The notes below the pieces were generated by a model. That model was not told where the DNA came from and did not search any database. It saw nothing but the letters and a program-made list of their open reading frames with translations. 64,000 nucleotides of DNA from CAVTJL01 sp963735065. GTDB taxonomy: Bacteria > Pseudomonadota > Alphaproteobacteria > Geminicoccales > Geminicoccaceae. The stretch's first letter is position 1; each line of letters starts with the position of its first letter. Positions 45,506 to 54,303 of the stretch are shown here, in pieces. The stretch lies in NCBI GenBank assembly GCA_963735065.1, contig CAVTJL010000009.1, positions 69,033-133,032 on the forward strand, written 5' to 3'. The position numbers and the translations under genes are program-made.

Positions 45506-46732
45506 TTACGCTTGCGTAACAGCGCTCCGGCGTCGCTCGGCGCCCGGATCCCGCCACAGGCCAGGCGCCAGGGTCACGCCCAGGCCCGGCCCGTCCAGCG
45601 GGTAGGCCAGCCCTTCCACGATCCGCGGCAACGGGGTCACGAGGTCCGCGTAGAAGCCACGGATGTAGGCGCGCACCGTCTCGAGGATCAGCGCGTTGGC
45701 CTGGCTCATCACGAGCTGCATGTTGGCGGCCAGCATGATCGGGCCCACGCAGTCGTGGGGCGCGATGCAGCGGTCGTGGGCACGGGCGAGTGCCGCCACG
45801 TCCAGCGCCTCGCTGATGCCGCCCATCCAGCCCACGTCGAAGTGGGCATAGTCGACGACGCCACGCCCGAAGGCCTCCTGGTACCAGTGCGCCGTGCCGT
45901 GGTTCTCGCTGCCCGCGATCGGCACGCCCACCGCCTGCTTCAGCCGCTCGAGGTCGTCGAGCCTGTGCATCTCGATCGGGTCCTCGAGCCAGAAGATGTC
46001 ATGCGGCTCGAGGGCCTTGGCGATGCGCACGGCCGCCGGCAGGCGCCACATGCCGTGGCACTCGATCATGATGTCCATCTCGGCCCCCACGGCATCGCGG
46101 ATGGCCTTGACCGGCGCCATCGCCCGATCGAGGTCGGGGGCCGAGATCTCCGAGCCGCCGGTGGCGGCGGCGAAACGGTCGAAGGGCCAGATCTTCATGG
46201 CCCTCACACCCTCGGCCAGGAGCGAGCGGGCGAGCCCTGCCGGATCGTCGAGCTGGGCCTGCAGATCGTCCATCGCACCCTTGGGCGCCTCGCCCGGCTG
46301 CACGAGGCGGCTGACCCAGCCCACCGTGGGGGCGGTGTTGTAGGCGGGGCCGGCGCAGGTGTTGTAGACGCGGATGCTGTCGCGCGCCCGGCCGCCCAGG
46401 AGGGTCGCCACCGGAGCGCCCATCGTCTTGCCCAGGATGTCCCAGAGCGCCAGGTCGACGGCGGCGTTGCCGCGGATCTCGATCGCGCGCGAGGGCGTGC
46501 CCATGAAGCGGTTGCCGATGCGCCGGCCGATCGCCTCGCGATGCGCGTTGATGGTGAGCGGATCCTTGCCCAGCAGCCAGGGCGCCAGGGTCTCGTGGAT
46601 ATAGGCCTCGGTGGCCTGGGCATTCCTGAAGGCCTCGCCGAGACCGACGATGCCCTCGTCCGTCTCGACCTTGAGCCACAGCATGTTGCCGAAGCCGGCG
46701 ACCCTCAGCGTCTCGAGCGCGGTGATCCGCAA
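45506..46732 (-). CDS. Enolase-superfamily dehydratase (mandelate racemase/muconate lactonizing type)
   Basis: A 408-residue enzyme. The N-terminal capping domain (ITALETLRVAGFGNMLWLKV, then NRFMGTPSRAIEIRGNAAVD) is followed by the barrel with VRAMKIWPFDRF, the metal ligands in MIECHGMW and FWLEDPIEMH, then GSENHGTAHWYQEA and CIAPHDCVGP. The pattern is that of acid-sugar dehydratases. It starts 6 bases after a DHDPS-family gene; together they could dehydrate and then cleave a sugar acid. The true substrate is unknown. Confidence 0.88.
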   Translation of the reverse strand: MRITALETLRVAGFGNMLWLKVETDEGIVGLGEAFRNAQATEAYIHETLAPWLLGKDPLTINAHREAIGRRIGNRFMGTPSRAIEIRGNAAVDLALWDILGKTMGAPVATLLGGRARDSIRVYNTCAGPAYNTAPTVGWVSRLVQPGEAPKGAMDDLQAQLDDPAGLARSLLAEGVRAMKIWPFDRFAAATGGSEISAPDLDRAMAPVKAIRDAVGAEMDIMIECHGMWRLPAAVRIAKALEPHDIFWLEDPIEMHRLDDLERLKQAVGVPIAGSENHGTAHWYQEAFGRGVVDYAHFDVGWMGGISEALDVAALARAHDRCIAPHDCVGPIMLAANMQLVMSQANALILETVRAYIRGFYADLVTPLPRIVEGLAYPLDGPGLGVTLAPGLWRDPGAERRRSAVTQA

Positions 46733-46738
46733 GGCTCG

Positions 46739-47686
46739 CTACTCCGCGGCCGCGACCTGGGGGCCGTCGAGCTCCGCCTCGGCCTCGAGCAGCGCCAGCG
46801 CCGCCTTCCCGATGGCACCGTGCAGCTCGGGCTCGACGTTGGAGAGCATCGGCAGGATGGGCCCCGTGTCGGCCACGCCCGCCAGCCGCACCGCCTCGTG
46901 GATCACCCGGATCGGCGAGATCTTCTCGCGCAGCGCCTCGAGCGGGCGGATGGGCTCGAGCAGGCGGTCCGCCTCGTCGATGCGCCGCGCCTTCAGGGCC
47001 GCCAGCACCCGCATCGAGCGGCGGGGTGCGATGCAGACCGAGCCGGAGGTAAAGCCCTGGAGGCGGTAGGCGTCGAGATGCGGCACGGCCGGCAGCTCGC
47101 CGAAGCCCGAGGCGAGCCGCTCGCGGCCCAGGGCCGAGATCAGGCTCTCGAGATAGGCGTCCTTGCGCATGTCCGGCACGGTCACGGCATACTTGATGGC
47201 CACGATCTCGCCGCCGGCGACGAGCTTCGCCGCAGCCTCCGGATCGACATAATTGGCCTGCCGCACATAGAGGATCGCGGGCTTCCCGGACGCCTGGACA
47301 AAGTCCAAAAGACCGCGCAGCACGCCCGCGGGCGTGGTGTGGGCCGGCATCGGCAGCAGCATGGCACAAGGGAAACGCGTGCCCTTGAGCGCCTTGGCCT
47401 CGTCCATCAGCTTGCCATAGTCCGGCCCGACCGACGGGATCACCCAGCTGCCCGCCGCCGCGGTGGCCTCGGCCATCGCCAAGAACTCGCCGTAGCGACT
47501 GGGCGCCCAGTGCTGCAGCTGGGCGTTGCCGCCCCACAGAATGGTCGACACGCCGCCCGCCTCGATGTGCCGCACGAGCTTCTTGTTCTCGGCCTCGGCC
47601 AGCGCCAGATCGGCCGTGAGACAAAGCGGCGGCACCGACAGGACGGAGCGCGCCAGATCCTCGGGTGTCACAGGCGACGTCTTCAT
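46739..47686 (-). CDS. Dihydrodipicolinate synthase family protein (DapA-like aldolase)
   Basis: A 315-residue class I aldolase. The Schiff-base lysine lies in EIVAIKYAVTVPDM and the tyrosine of the strand-5 motif in PAILYVRQANYVD; the pyruvate-binding loop is altered (VSTILWGGNAQLQHW replaces the usual GTTGE). This suggests an aldolase or dehydratase of sugar-acid metabolism and not lysine synthesis. GGAGGGAG sits before the ATG at 47686. It is upstream of the enolase-superfamily gene in the same transcript. Confidence 0.85.
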   Translation of the reverse strand: MKTSPVTPEDLARSVLSVPPLCLTADLALAEAENKKLVRHIEAGGVSTILWGGNAQLQHWAPSRYGEFLAMAEATAAAGSWVIPSVGPDYGKLMDEAKALKGTRFPCAMLLPMPAHTTPAGVLRGLLDFVQASGKPAILYVRQANYVDPEAAAKLVAGGEIVAIKYAVTVPDMRKDAYLESLISALGRERLASGFGELPAVPHLDAYRLQGFTSGSVCIAPRRSMRVLAALKARRIDEADRLLEPIRPLEALREKISPIRVIHEAVRLAGVADTGPILPMLSNVEPELHGAIGKAALALLEAEAELDGPQVAAAE

Positions 47687-47817
47687 GGGGCTCCCTCCTC
47701 CTGCCTCGAGCACGCGCGCGACTGATAGAACAACAGCCGCCACACGGCCATAGGGCCATGCCCCCTCGAGCTGGTGCGCGAAGGGCGGAGGAGAAGGGTT
47801 TTTTCGGTTTTTGTCGG

Positions 47818-48608
47818 TTAGGGGCCGAGGGGTTTGTGGCCCGCGATCCTTCTTGGGTCGTCGGGCTCGGGCGGCTCGCCCAGCTCGACCAGGCGCTTCT
47901 CGATGCGCGCGATGATCCAGTCCGCCAAGGCCGGGTTGGCCCGGGCCATGGCGGCGAGGGGTGAAAGGGGCTCGTCGTCGGCGGAGGCGGGATCGCCAGC
48001 ATCGCCGGGGGGAATTTCTTCGGTTGCCGCGGCCGGCTCCTCGATGGGAGCCTCGGCCGCTCGCGGGCTCGAGCTCGGCCTCGACAAGAACAGCCTCACC
48101 CGCCTGAGCCGGCAGAAAGTCGACCAGGCGGTTGATGGCTTCTTGCGCGGGGCCCAGCGGATGCTGGCCGTATCCCTGCATCGTCTCGGGCGAGGAGCCC
48201 GCAGGTGCTGGCGTGTCCCGTCGCTCGTAGGGCTGGCGTGCGTTCTCGAAGCGCTCGACCACGAGCTTGACGAGGTGCCTTACCGGATGCCGGGCCCGGT
48301 TCGCCTGGTAGACGACGAACAGCATCGCGCGACGGTCGCCGACATCGATGAGGCTCGAAAGCTCCAGCCACGCCGTCTCGAACAGGCGGGCCTGCCGCTC
48401 GGGCAAAGGCAAAGCGCGGAGCGGCGGCGTACTGCTCGACGAGTCGCGAAAGATCGCGGTCGCTGACAAAAGCCTCGATGTCCTCCTCCGTTGCCGTGTC
48501 GAGCCTTCTGATCTCGGCCGGGGAGAGGCCGGCGGCGAGACGTCGGGCGAGCCGGCACTGGCGGATGCCGGGCATCTTGATGGGGGAGCGGGTGAGCACG
48601 CGAGGCAT
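47818..48608 (-). pseudogene. Gene split across three frames; HTH-like N-terminus, unknown function
   Basis: Three overlapping frames join into one protein. Frame 1 (from ATG 48608): RQCRLARRLAAGLSPAEIRR, TEEDIEAFVSDRDLSRLVEQ. Frame 2: LFETAWLELSSLIDVGDRRA, RHPVRHLVKLVVERFENARQ, LGPAQEAINRLVDFLPAQAG. Frame 3: IEEPAAATEEIPPGDAGDPA, ANPALADWIIARIEKRLVEL. The shifts lie near 48420 and 48050. The N-terminus looks like the HTH end of phage small terminase subunits, tentatively. Either real decay or assembly indels. Confidence 0.55.
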
Positions 48609-48615
48609 GTGAGTC

Positions 48616-48644
48616 TATGTATAGGATCTCATACCCTCTGTCAA
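48616..48644 (-). promoter_or_regulatory. Sigma70-like promoter with possible leaderless start
   Basis: On the minus strand TTGACA (48644-48639), a 17-base spacer and TACATA (48621-48616). The expected start point, about 7 bases on, falls at or next to the ATG at 48608, so the mRNA may have no leader. Confidence 0.55.
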
Positions 48645-49008
48645 CCTTTGATTGAGCCGTCTTTACGCGATGGCGCGGTGGCGCCCGGCGATGCCCTCCG
48701 GCTCGGCGCGCCAGCCCACGGAGCATCACCGTCGTGCTGATCACCGCTCCTTAAGAGAGCACCAGTAGCGGCCACCCCGCTGCCCCTGTGCCGTGGGACC
48801 GCCCCCGCCGGGTAACAAGTCAACAGCATGAAAGGCTTACACCACGCAGAGCTTACGTGGTCGAAACCTGCGGACGTTCCTATTTTTCTTTGTCCGTCCT
48901 ACCCGGACCATGCTCCAGGCGCGAGAAGATGGCCGGCCTGGACTGGCTCGACCGGGCCCCATGATGTATAAGGGACAATGGAGTCACCCTCGGACCGGGA
49001 GCGTGATC
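48645..49008. other. Intergenic spacer
   Basis: About 360 bases with no gene. It contains a T-rich patch (CCTATTTTTCTTTGTCC at about 48878) and ends with GGGAGCGTGATC, the ribosome site for the first dienelactone-hydrolase-like gene. Confidence 0.4.
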
Positions 49009-49998
49009 ATGCGGGCAGCTCTGCTTGCGACCATGATGCTCGGACTGACCGGAGCGGCGCCCCTTGCCGCCGAGCCCACATCCGCGTGGGTCGACTTCAC
49101 GAGCAAGTCCATCCCGCCGAGCCCGCTCGCCGTCAAGCAGGCCAAGGCCCGGGGGATCGCGCTCGAGCAGAAGCGCGGCGCACCCCTGCGGGGCCTGCTG
49201 GTGCGCCCTGAAGGCGACGGACCTTTTCCCGCGCTGGTCATGCTGCATGGCTGCGACGGCATCCAGCCCTTCCAGGCGCGATGGGCGGAGGCGCTCGCGG
49301 CTTCGGGCTACATCGCCCTGCTGGTCGACAGCAACGGCCCGATCGGCGTCGGGAACGATTGTGCCCATTGGCCGAGGAAGGCGAACAACCGCTCCTTCGA
49401 TGCCCTCGGCGCGCTCGTCTATCTCAGCGGCCTGCCCGCTGTCGACGCGGCTCGGATCGGTGTGCTCGGCTGGGACACGGGCGGCCTCGCCGTCATGCGG
49501 GTTCTGGGCGTCGGGGGCGAGCAACGCGCCGTCTCGGAGCGTTTCGCGGCAGGCGTGGCGCTCTATCCGGCCGGGCAGCCCGTGCCTCCGATGAGCGCGC
49601 CTTTGCTGATCCTGATCGGCGACAAGGATGACTGCAACCCAGCAGAACGGGTTCAGCATTTCGCTCTCGAGGACGAGCCGGGCCCACACCCTGTTCGGAT
49701 GGAGATCATCGCCGACGCCGGCCACGGCTTCGACGATCCCCGCTTCCGCGAGCCGACCCACTTCGCGGCCGAGCAGGTACAGAACTGCTACTTCAGCGGC
49801 ACGACCATGGCCTACAGCCAGGCCGCGCGCGACGCGGCGGTCGAGCAGGCGCGGGCATTTCTCGAGGAGACCCTCAAGTGAGGGGCGCTGGAGGCGCCAG
49901 CGGCACCCGGCGCTGGCGGCCGGCTTCCTTGCGATCGCCGCGGACACGCCCGAGAGCGGGACCGAACGATGATGCGAGATCGCGGGCGCGGCTCGATG
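48983..49998 (+). repeat. Tandem duplication, copy A
   Basis: Contains the first hydrolase gene plus about 25 bases before and about 120 bases after it. The same arrangement recurs at 50085-51107. The start codons are exactly 1,109 bases apart. The 3' flanks share long runs, such as CGGCTTCCTTGCGATCGCCG. Confidence 0.85.
49009..49881 (+). CDS. Exported dienelactone-hydrolase-like alpha/beta hydrolase, copy 1
   Basis: A 290-residue protein with a signal peptide (MRAALLATMMLGLTGAAPLA, cut after AAA/E). The alpha/beta fold shows FPALVMLHGCDGIQPFQARW as oxyanion region, nucleophile-elbow-like sequence IGVLGWDTGGLAVM (Asp or Trp-Asp where Ser or Cys is expected), GDKDDCNPAERV as acid region and ADAGHGFDDPRF with the catalytic His. 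The nucleophile is thus changed from the usual GxSxG or GxCxG. AGGGAGC lies before the ATG. It is one of two tandem copies. Confidence 0.82.
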   Translation: MRAALLATMMLGLTGAAPLAAEPTSAWVDFTSKSIPPSPLAVKQAKARGIALEQKRGAPLRGLLVRPEGDGPFPALVMLHGCDGIQPFQARWAEALAASGYIALLVDSNGPIGVGNDCAHWPRKANNRSFDALGALVYLSGLPAVDAARIGVLGWDTGGLAVMRVLGVGGEQRAVSERFAAGVALYPAGQPVPPMSAPLLILIGDKDDCNPAERVQHFALEDEPGPHPVRMEIIADAGHGFDDPRFREPTHFAAEQVQNCYFSGTTMAYSQAARDAAVEQARAFLEETLK

Positions 49999-50084
49999 GT
50001 GAGGTCGACGCTACGTCGGCGGGAGGCCGGCCATGCTCGGATGGCGTCTCGTCCTCCGGGCATGGCCGAGGAATTGAGGGCAGC

Positions 50085-51107
50085 GTCACCGTAATTCCCC
50101 AGACTGGGAGCACGATCATGCGACTGTCGTTGCTTGCGACCATGATGCTCGGACTGACCGGTGCTGCGGCTCTCGCCGCCGAGCCCACGTCCGCGTGGGT
50201 CGACTTCACGAGCAAGGCGACGCCGCCGAGCGCGTTCGCCATCAAGCAGGCCAAGGCCCGAGGGGTCGAGCCCGAGCAGCAGCCCGGCTCGCCGTTGCGG
50301 GGCCTGCTGGCCCGTCCCGAAGGCGACGGACCCTTCCCGGCGCTGGTCGTGCTGCATGGCTGCGACGGCATCCAGCCTTTTCAGGAGCAATGGACGAAAG
50401 AGCTCGCCTCGTGGGGCTACGTTGCCCTGCTGGTCGACAGCAACGGCGCGGTCGGCGTCGGGCGAGACTGCGACCACTGGCCCGGCAAGGCCAACAACCG
50501 GTCCTTCGATGCGTTCGGCGCGTTCGACTATCTCAGCAGCCTCGACGATGTCGACAGCGCCCGGATCGGCGTGCTCGGCTGGGACACCGGCGGCCTCGCG
50601 GTCATGCGGGTTCTGGCCGTGGGAGGCGATCAGCAGGCCGTCGCGGAACGCTTCGCGGCAGGCGTGGCACTCTATCCGGTCGGGCGGCCCATACCTCCGA
50701 TGAGCGCGCCCCTGCTCATCCTGATAGGAGACAAGGACGACTGCAGCCCGACCGAGCGCGTCCAGCACTTCGCCCAAGAGGATGAGGCCGGCCCCTATCC
50801 CATCCGGATCGAGATCCTGGCCGACGTCGGCCATGGCTTCGACGATCCCCGCTTCGCGGAGCCGGCCGACTTTGCGTTCGAGGACGTGAGGAACTGCTTC
50901 AGCGGCGGCACGACCATGGCCTACAGCCAAGCCGCGCGCGATGTGGCGGTCGAGCAGGCGCGGGCGTTTCTCGAGGAAGCGCTCAAGTGAGGGGCGCTGC
51001 AGGCGCCAGCGGCGCCCGACGCTGACGGCCGGCTTCCTTGCGATCGCCGCGGACACGCCCACAAGCCGGGCAGACGATGGTGCCGAGATCGCGGGCGCGG
51101 GTCGATG
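50085..51107 (+). repeat. Tandem duplication, copy B
   Basis: The second unit of the duplication described at 48983-49998; it holds the second hydrolase gene with the same start context (GGGAGCACGATCATG) and the same 3' flank. Confidence 0.85.
50118..50990 (+). CDS. Exported dienelactone-hydrolase-like alpha/beta hydrolase, copy 2
   Basis: A 290-residue paralogue of the preceding gene, the same length without gaps. Signal peptide MRLSLLATMMLGLTGAAALA. It keeps FPALVVLHGCDGIQPFQEQW, IGVLGWDTGGLAVM, GDKDDCSPTERV and ADVGHGFDDPRF. Most differences are conservative, so both copies seem to be under selection. A periplasmic esterase or lactonase-type role is only inferred, as the nucleophile position is Asp in both copies. 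Confidence 0.82.
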   Translation: MRLSLLATMMLGLTGAAALAAEPTSAWVDFTSKATPPSAFAIKQAKARGVEPEQQPGSPLRGLLARPEGDGPFPALVVLHGCDGIQPFQEQWTKELASWGYVALLVDSNGAVGVGRDCDHWPGKANNRSFDAFGAFDYLSSLDDVDSARIGVLGWDTGGLAVMRVLAVGGDQQAVAERFAAGVALYPVGRPIPPMSAPLLILIGDKDDCSPTERVQHFAQEDEAGPYPIRIEILADVGHGFDDPRFAEPADFAFEDVRNCFSGGTTMAYSQAARDVAVEQARAFLEEALK

Positions 51108-51192
51108 CGTGGCGTGCTGCCGCAACGTCGATGGCAGCGGCGCGGTGCAGCCTCGGTAGCGGGCAGCCCGGCTGCTGCCCGCCGCCTGCCTG

Positions 51193-51483
51193 CTAGCCGA
51201 ACGTGTGGATGACCTCGCCCTCGGCGACCGCAGGGGCCTGGACCTTCAGGTCCGGGGCATTCTTCTTGATCCACGCCGCCGCGACCTTGACGCTGTCGTC
51301 GCTGCCGGCCTTGTCGGCGCACATCGTGACGGTGTAGCCGCCATCATGAGTCCGCGTCATCGCGTAAGACTTGATGCCGTGCACCGCGCCCATGACCTCC
51401 TTGACCTCGCTCTGCCGCTTGTCGAGCAGATCGAACAGCTCCTTGGCGCCAGCGCCGGAATAGGTTCGTGTTACCATATGCAT
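51193..51483 (-). CDS. Small soluble protein, possibly ferredoxin-like (dimeric alpha/beta) fold
   Basis: A 96-residue protein. GAGAKELFDLLDKRQSEVKE is helical, IKSYAMTRTHDGGYTVTMCA looks like two strands, then KVAAAWIKKNAPDLKVQAPA. The layout resembles the small antibiotic-biosynthesis-monooxygenase or stress-response folds. Start ATG at 51483 or 51477; the upstream bases are A/G-rich (AAAGAAAGAAAAAG) and may serve as ribosome site. Function unknown. Confidence 0.65.
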   Translation of the reverse strand: MHMVTRTYSGAGAKELFDLLDKRQSEVKEVMGAVHGIKSYAMTRTHDGGYTVTMCADKAGSDDSVKVAAAWIKKNAPDLKVQAPAVAEGEVIHTFG

Positions 51484-51585
51484 GACTTTTTCTTTCTTTG
51501 TTTGGCCGAATCCCATGTATAGCAGAATTTTCGATCCGACCTAGCGAAATCTTTTCTTTCGAATATCTTTCTCGAGGATCGAAAA

Positions 51586-51966
51586 TTAGAAGATCGAAAA
51601 GAGGCGCCTGGCGGCCATCTGCCCTTGAAGGTCATCCAGACCGGGGCCCATGGCTGCGCGCCATACCGGATGCGCGTCGAACAGCCCCCAGCCGCCGCCT
51701 TGATCGTCGACCAGATCTCCCTCTCGGCGTCCTGGACCGCAGCCCACTGCGAGCCGCGCTCGATCAGCCCGTGAGAGGGGAATGCCGAAAGCGTGCCTGT
51801 CTCCAGCGCTGGACGCGCGAGCCTCGGCCCGCACCTTGCCTCGGCGTAGAGGCGGGCGCCACGGCGTCGGCGGCAGAGGCCTCTGCGCAAAAAACATGCC
51901 ATCGCCGTCGGCCACACAGAGGTGCGTGGCCTTGTCACCCACACCCGATCCCGCATAGAGCGTCAT
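51586..51966 (-). pseudogene. IS110-family transposase remnant
   Basis: The first frame begins MTLYAGSGVGDKATHLCVAD, matching the N-terminus of IS110-type transposases (usually MxxxxGLDVGDKxxHxCVxD), though the catalytic Asp of the first DEDD motif is replaced (SGVGD). A second frame continues with LETGTLSAFPSHGLIERGSQ, again the IS110 pattern. The reading frame is broken between the two and nothing of the C-terminal half remains. This is a decayed, truncated insertion sequence. No terminal repeats were identified. Confidence 0.7.
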
Positions 51967-52324
51967 CGGTCGTCTGCCCTCGTGTCCCCGGCCCGCGACG
52001 GCGCGGTACGTCGCAGGGAGGCTAGCTCAATTACGCCACGTCACCGTATCCGTCCGAAACCAGACCCCGATGAATGATCCGGGCTAGCGCGATTGCGCCA
52101 GATCCCCGAAATCCCGCTGACGGCTGCCGCAACGCCGATATCGGCGGCCATTTCCGCAGCCTCTTGGCCGGAACGCGCCATGAGCTGACGTCCGGGAAGT
52201 TCGAAAAGGCGATTTCGAACGTTCGGGATCCTGTATCCGGGCTACCTCCCTGGCCAACTCCGTCTTGATGCAGCTTGCCGCCCCGAGTGGCAGCCCAAAC
52301 AAATGTGCATCAAGGGACTGAGCC
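51967..52324. other. Spacer without recognised gene
   Basis: About 360 bases between the IS110 remnant and the next gene. No coding signal. Base composition is more mixed than in the core, in keeping with an accessory patch. Confidence 0.35.
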
Positions 52325-52891
52325 ATGTCGATCCACAGCAAACCGATCTTCCGCCGAACTGCCCTCATGGCATTGCTTCTCGCATCGGCGCCGGTCAGCG
52401 CCGAGAAGGCTGAACCAAATGTGAGCTGGCCGCTGAGCTCTCCCGTCCAGACCGGTACCGGCCAGCAAATACCTGCAGGAGCCCTGGGGGTCGTGCTCAT
52501 CGATGCCCCGCGCGAGGCAACACTTCTGCAGCTGAGGGGCGTGGCAGGGCTTGGAATCATAATCTTGCGAAGTGACGACAGCCGTGATTGCTTGACGCTC
52601 CCTGTCCGGTTTGTCGCTGGCGATTTTGGCGGCGACTCCATCTCGGCGCATTCGGCGCGACCGATCCGTCTGATCCTACAGAGCGCGCGCGTCGCTCAGG
52701 CCCTGGCGCATGGCGATGATGTCGTAAGCGACATGTATCGCGTCAGCACCGCGGATGACGACCAGGATGCAGACATCATCGTCAAAGGCGGGCTGAGCGA
52801 AGGCCATGGCTTCGTGCTGAATCCGGGGAGCTCGATCCTCGCCGACATCGCGGGCGTGAAGATCAGCCGTATCGCCTGCTCGGAGATCTGA
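52325..52891 (+). CDS. Exported protein of unknown function
   Basis: A 188-residue protein with a signal peptide (RRTALMALLLASAPVSA). The mature part is beta-rich, with PAGALGVVLIDAPREATLLQ, GLGIIILRSDDSRDCLTLPV and DDDQDADIIVKGGLSEGHGF. Two Cys in the mature part could form a disulfide. No family recognised. Codon use is less G+C-biased than in neighbouring core genes. It converges with the AraC-type gene. Confidence 0.55.
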   Translation: MSIHSKPIFRRTALMALLLASAPVSAEKAEPNVSWPLSSPVQTGTGQQIPAGALGVVLIDAPREATLLQLRGVAGLGIIILRSDDSRDCLTLPVRFVAGDFGGDSISAHSARPIRLILQSARVAQALAHGDDVVSDMYRVSTADDDQDADIIVKGGLSEGHGFVLNPGSSILADIAGVKISRIACSEI

Positions 52892-52916
52892 TGCCATCAA
52901 GGGCAGGCAGACGCGG

Positions 52917-53939
52917 CTACGCGTCTGCTTTTTTTGCGCGATACTGCGATGGGGTTTGCCCCACGATGCGACGAAATTCGGTGTTGAAGCTGGATTTGCT
53001 GACAAAACCCGCGTCGAACATCACCTCGGTGATCGGCAGGTCCGTCTCACGCAAAGCGCGCTGCGCATGCCGAATGCGAAAGCCATTGATATAGCGCGAG
53101 AAGTTCTCACCGGTCAGCCTGTTCGTCGCGTTCGAGACGTCGCGAACCGGCGCGGACAACCGCCGCGCCACCCGTGCAAGCGTCAAGTTGTTGTCGGTGT
53201 AGAGGCATTGCTCGGTCATCAGCGCGTCGAGCGCCGCCATCAGCGCACGGTCGCGGTCGTTCGGTTCTTCGGTCCTGGCCTCACCGCTCTTCGTGCCACG
53301 CAGCACCATCGGCACACCGACAAGCGCGACAACAAAGACAAACGCCGTGAAGACGCCGGAAACGCCGGTCAGGAACCGCAGGATAAAGGCATCGCCCGCA
53401 AACAGGCCAGCCGCGACGATCAGGCCATCTGTCGCCACCATCATGCCGAGCAGAACGATCGTGGCGTAAATCGCCGACCGCACGATGCGCACGGCATGGG
53501 CCGGCACATGCACGAAATCGTCCGCGCCATAGCCCAGGAACGCAGCGGTTCGAAAAAGATAGATACTGTTGATCCCAAGCACGAACACATCGTCCGAGAT
53601 CGGAACCGGCGCAAGAATTGCCGCTTGCGCAAGCGCGACCGGTACCGCGTTCCACTGCAAGGTTTGGCGCCACGACGTTCCCGTGTGCTGTGTCAGCGAA
53701 CGGAATCCCAGGTAGGCAGCAGGCGCGACCATAACCGCAAACAATGGTTGAACCCGCCCCGCCCAGATGGAGCCGAAAGAAAGCCGAAACCCCAGCAGCA
53801 AGCCAATAGCCGCGAGAGAGAGGAGAAAAATACAGAGGAAAAGGCGCGCGGAAAACGGCGTGCGCGTATGCCGCGCCAAGGCATAGGCGGCGATTGTCGT
53901 CAAAACACTCACGAGCCATGCCAGGGGAAGAGTGACCAT
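52917..53939 (-). CDS. AraC-family regulator with a multi-helix membrane N-terminus
   Basis: A 340-residue protein. Seven hydrophobic segments fill residues 1-215 (start MVTLPLAWLVSVLTTIAAYA), and a C-terminal AraC HTH lies at about 240-335 (LTLARVARRLSAPVRDVSNA, then LPITEVMFDAGFVSKSSFNT and RRIVGQTPSQYRAKK). Such membrane-bound AraC proteins sense a signal within the membrane and act on DNA from there. The frame is open to 55649, but the extension is a shadow. The less G+C-rich DNA hints at transfer. Confidence 0.85.
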   Translation of the reverse strand: MVTLPLAWLVSVLTTIAAYALARHTRTPFSARLFLCIFLLSLAAIGLLLGFRLSFGSIWAGRVQPLFAVMVAPAAYLGFRSLTQHTGTSWRQTLQWNAVPVALAQAAILAPVPISDDVFVLGINSIYLFRTAAFLGYGADDFVHVPAHAVRIVRSAIYATIVLLGMMVATDGLIVAAGLFAGDAFILRFLTGVSGVFTAFVFVVALVGVPMVLRGTKSGEARTEEPNDRDRALMAALDALMTEQCLYTDNNLTLARVARRLSAPVRDVSNATNRLTGENFSRYINGFRIRHAQRALRETDLPITEVMFDAGFVSKSSFNTEFRRIVGQTPSQYRAKKADA

Positions 53940-54156
53940 TGCCCAAGCTACAAATTTGTGCGGCAAGATCCTTGCCGCCCTGTCCTGGCAAGCGGGCCTG
54001 CTTCCTACCCTGCAGGCGCCGGGAAGCGGTTTACCTGGGATTCCGGTGGCACTCCACTCAATTCCGCTTGCTGTAACGGCCGAGTCCGCTGGGCCGGGTG
54101 ACTTCGCGTTGTTCCGAGTCCACGCCGATGAGCCATGTAGGCTTGGACGGAACTCA

Positions 54157-54303
54157 TCAGCTCCGCGGGAGCCAGTCCTCGTGGAGGAGCTGGGCCAGGA
54201 CGTAGGGGCAGCCTTCGGGCAGCGAGGCGGCGCCCTCCAGCTCGTCCTGCTCGGCGAGCGCAAGTGCCGCGTCGCGGCGCGCCTGGGATCGCCATGCGAA
54301 CAG
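54157..54303 (-). CDS. Possible small ORF or gene fragment
   Basis: A 48-codon frame that reads AWRSQARRDAALALAEQDEL then EGAASLPEGCPYVLAQLLHE and ends DWLPRS. It looks protein-like, but there is no ATG, GTG or TTG in frame; only a CTG after GGAGGG at 54303, with an out-of-frame ATG nearby. It may be a truncated or frameshifted gene. Confidence 0.28.
   Translation of the reverse strand: MFAWRSQARRDAALALAEQDELEGAASLPEGCPYVLAQLLHEDWLPRS

Noticed and set aside
48645..48900. Possible tRNA or small RNA in the spacer
   Set aside because: No cloverleaf could be drawn and no clear promoter-terminator pair frames it.
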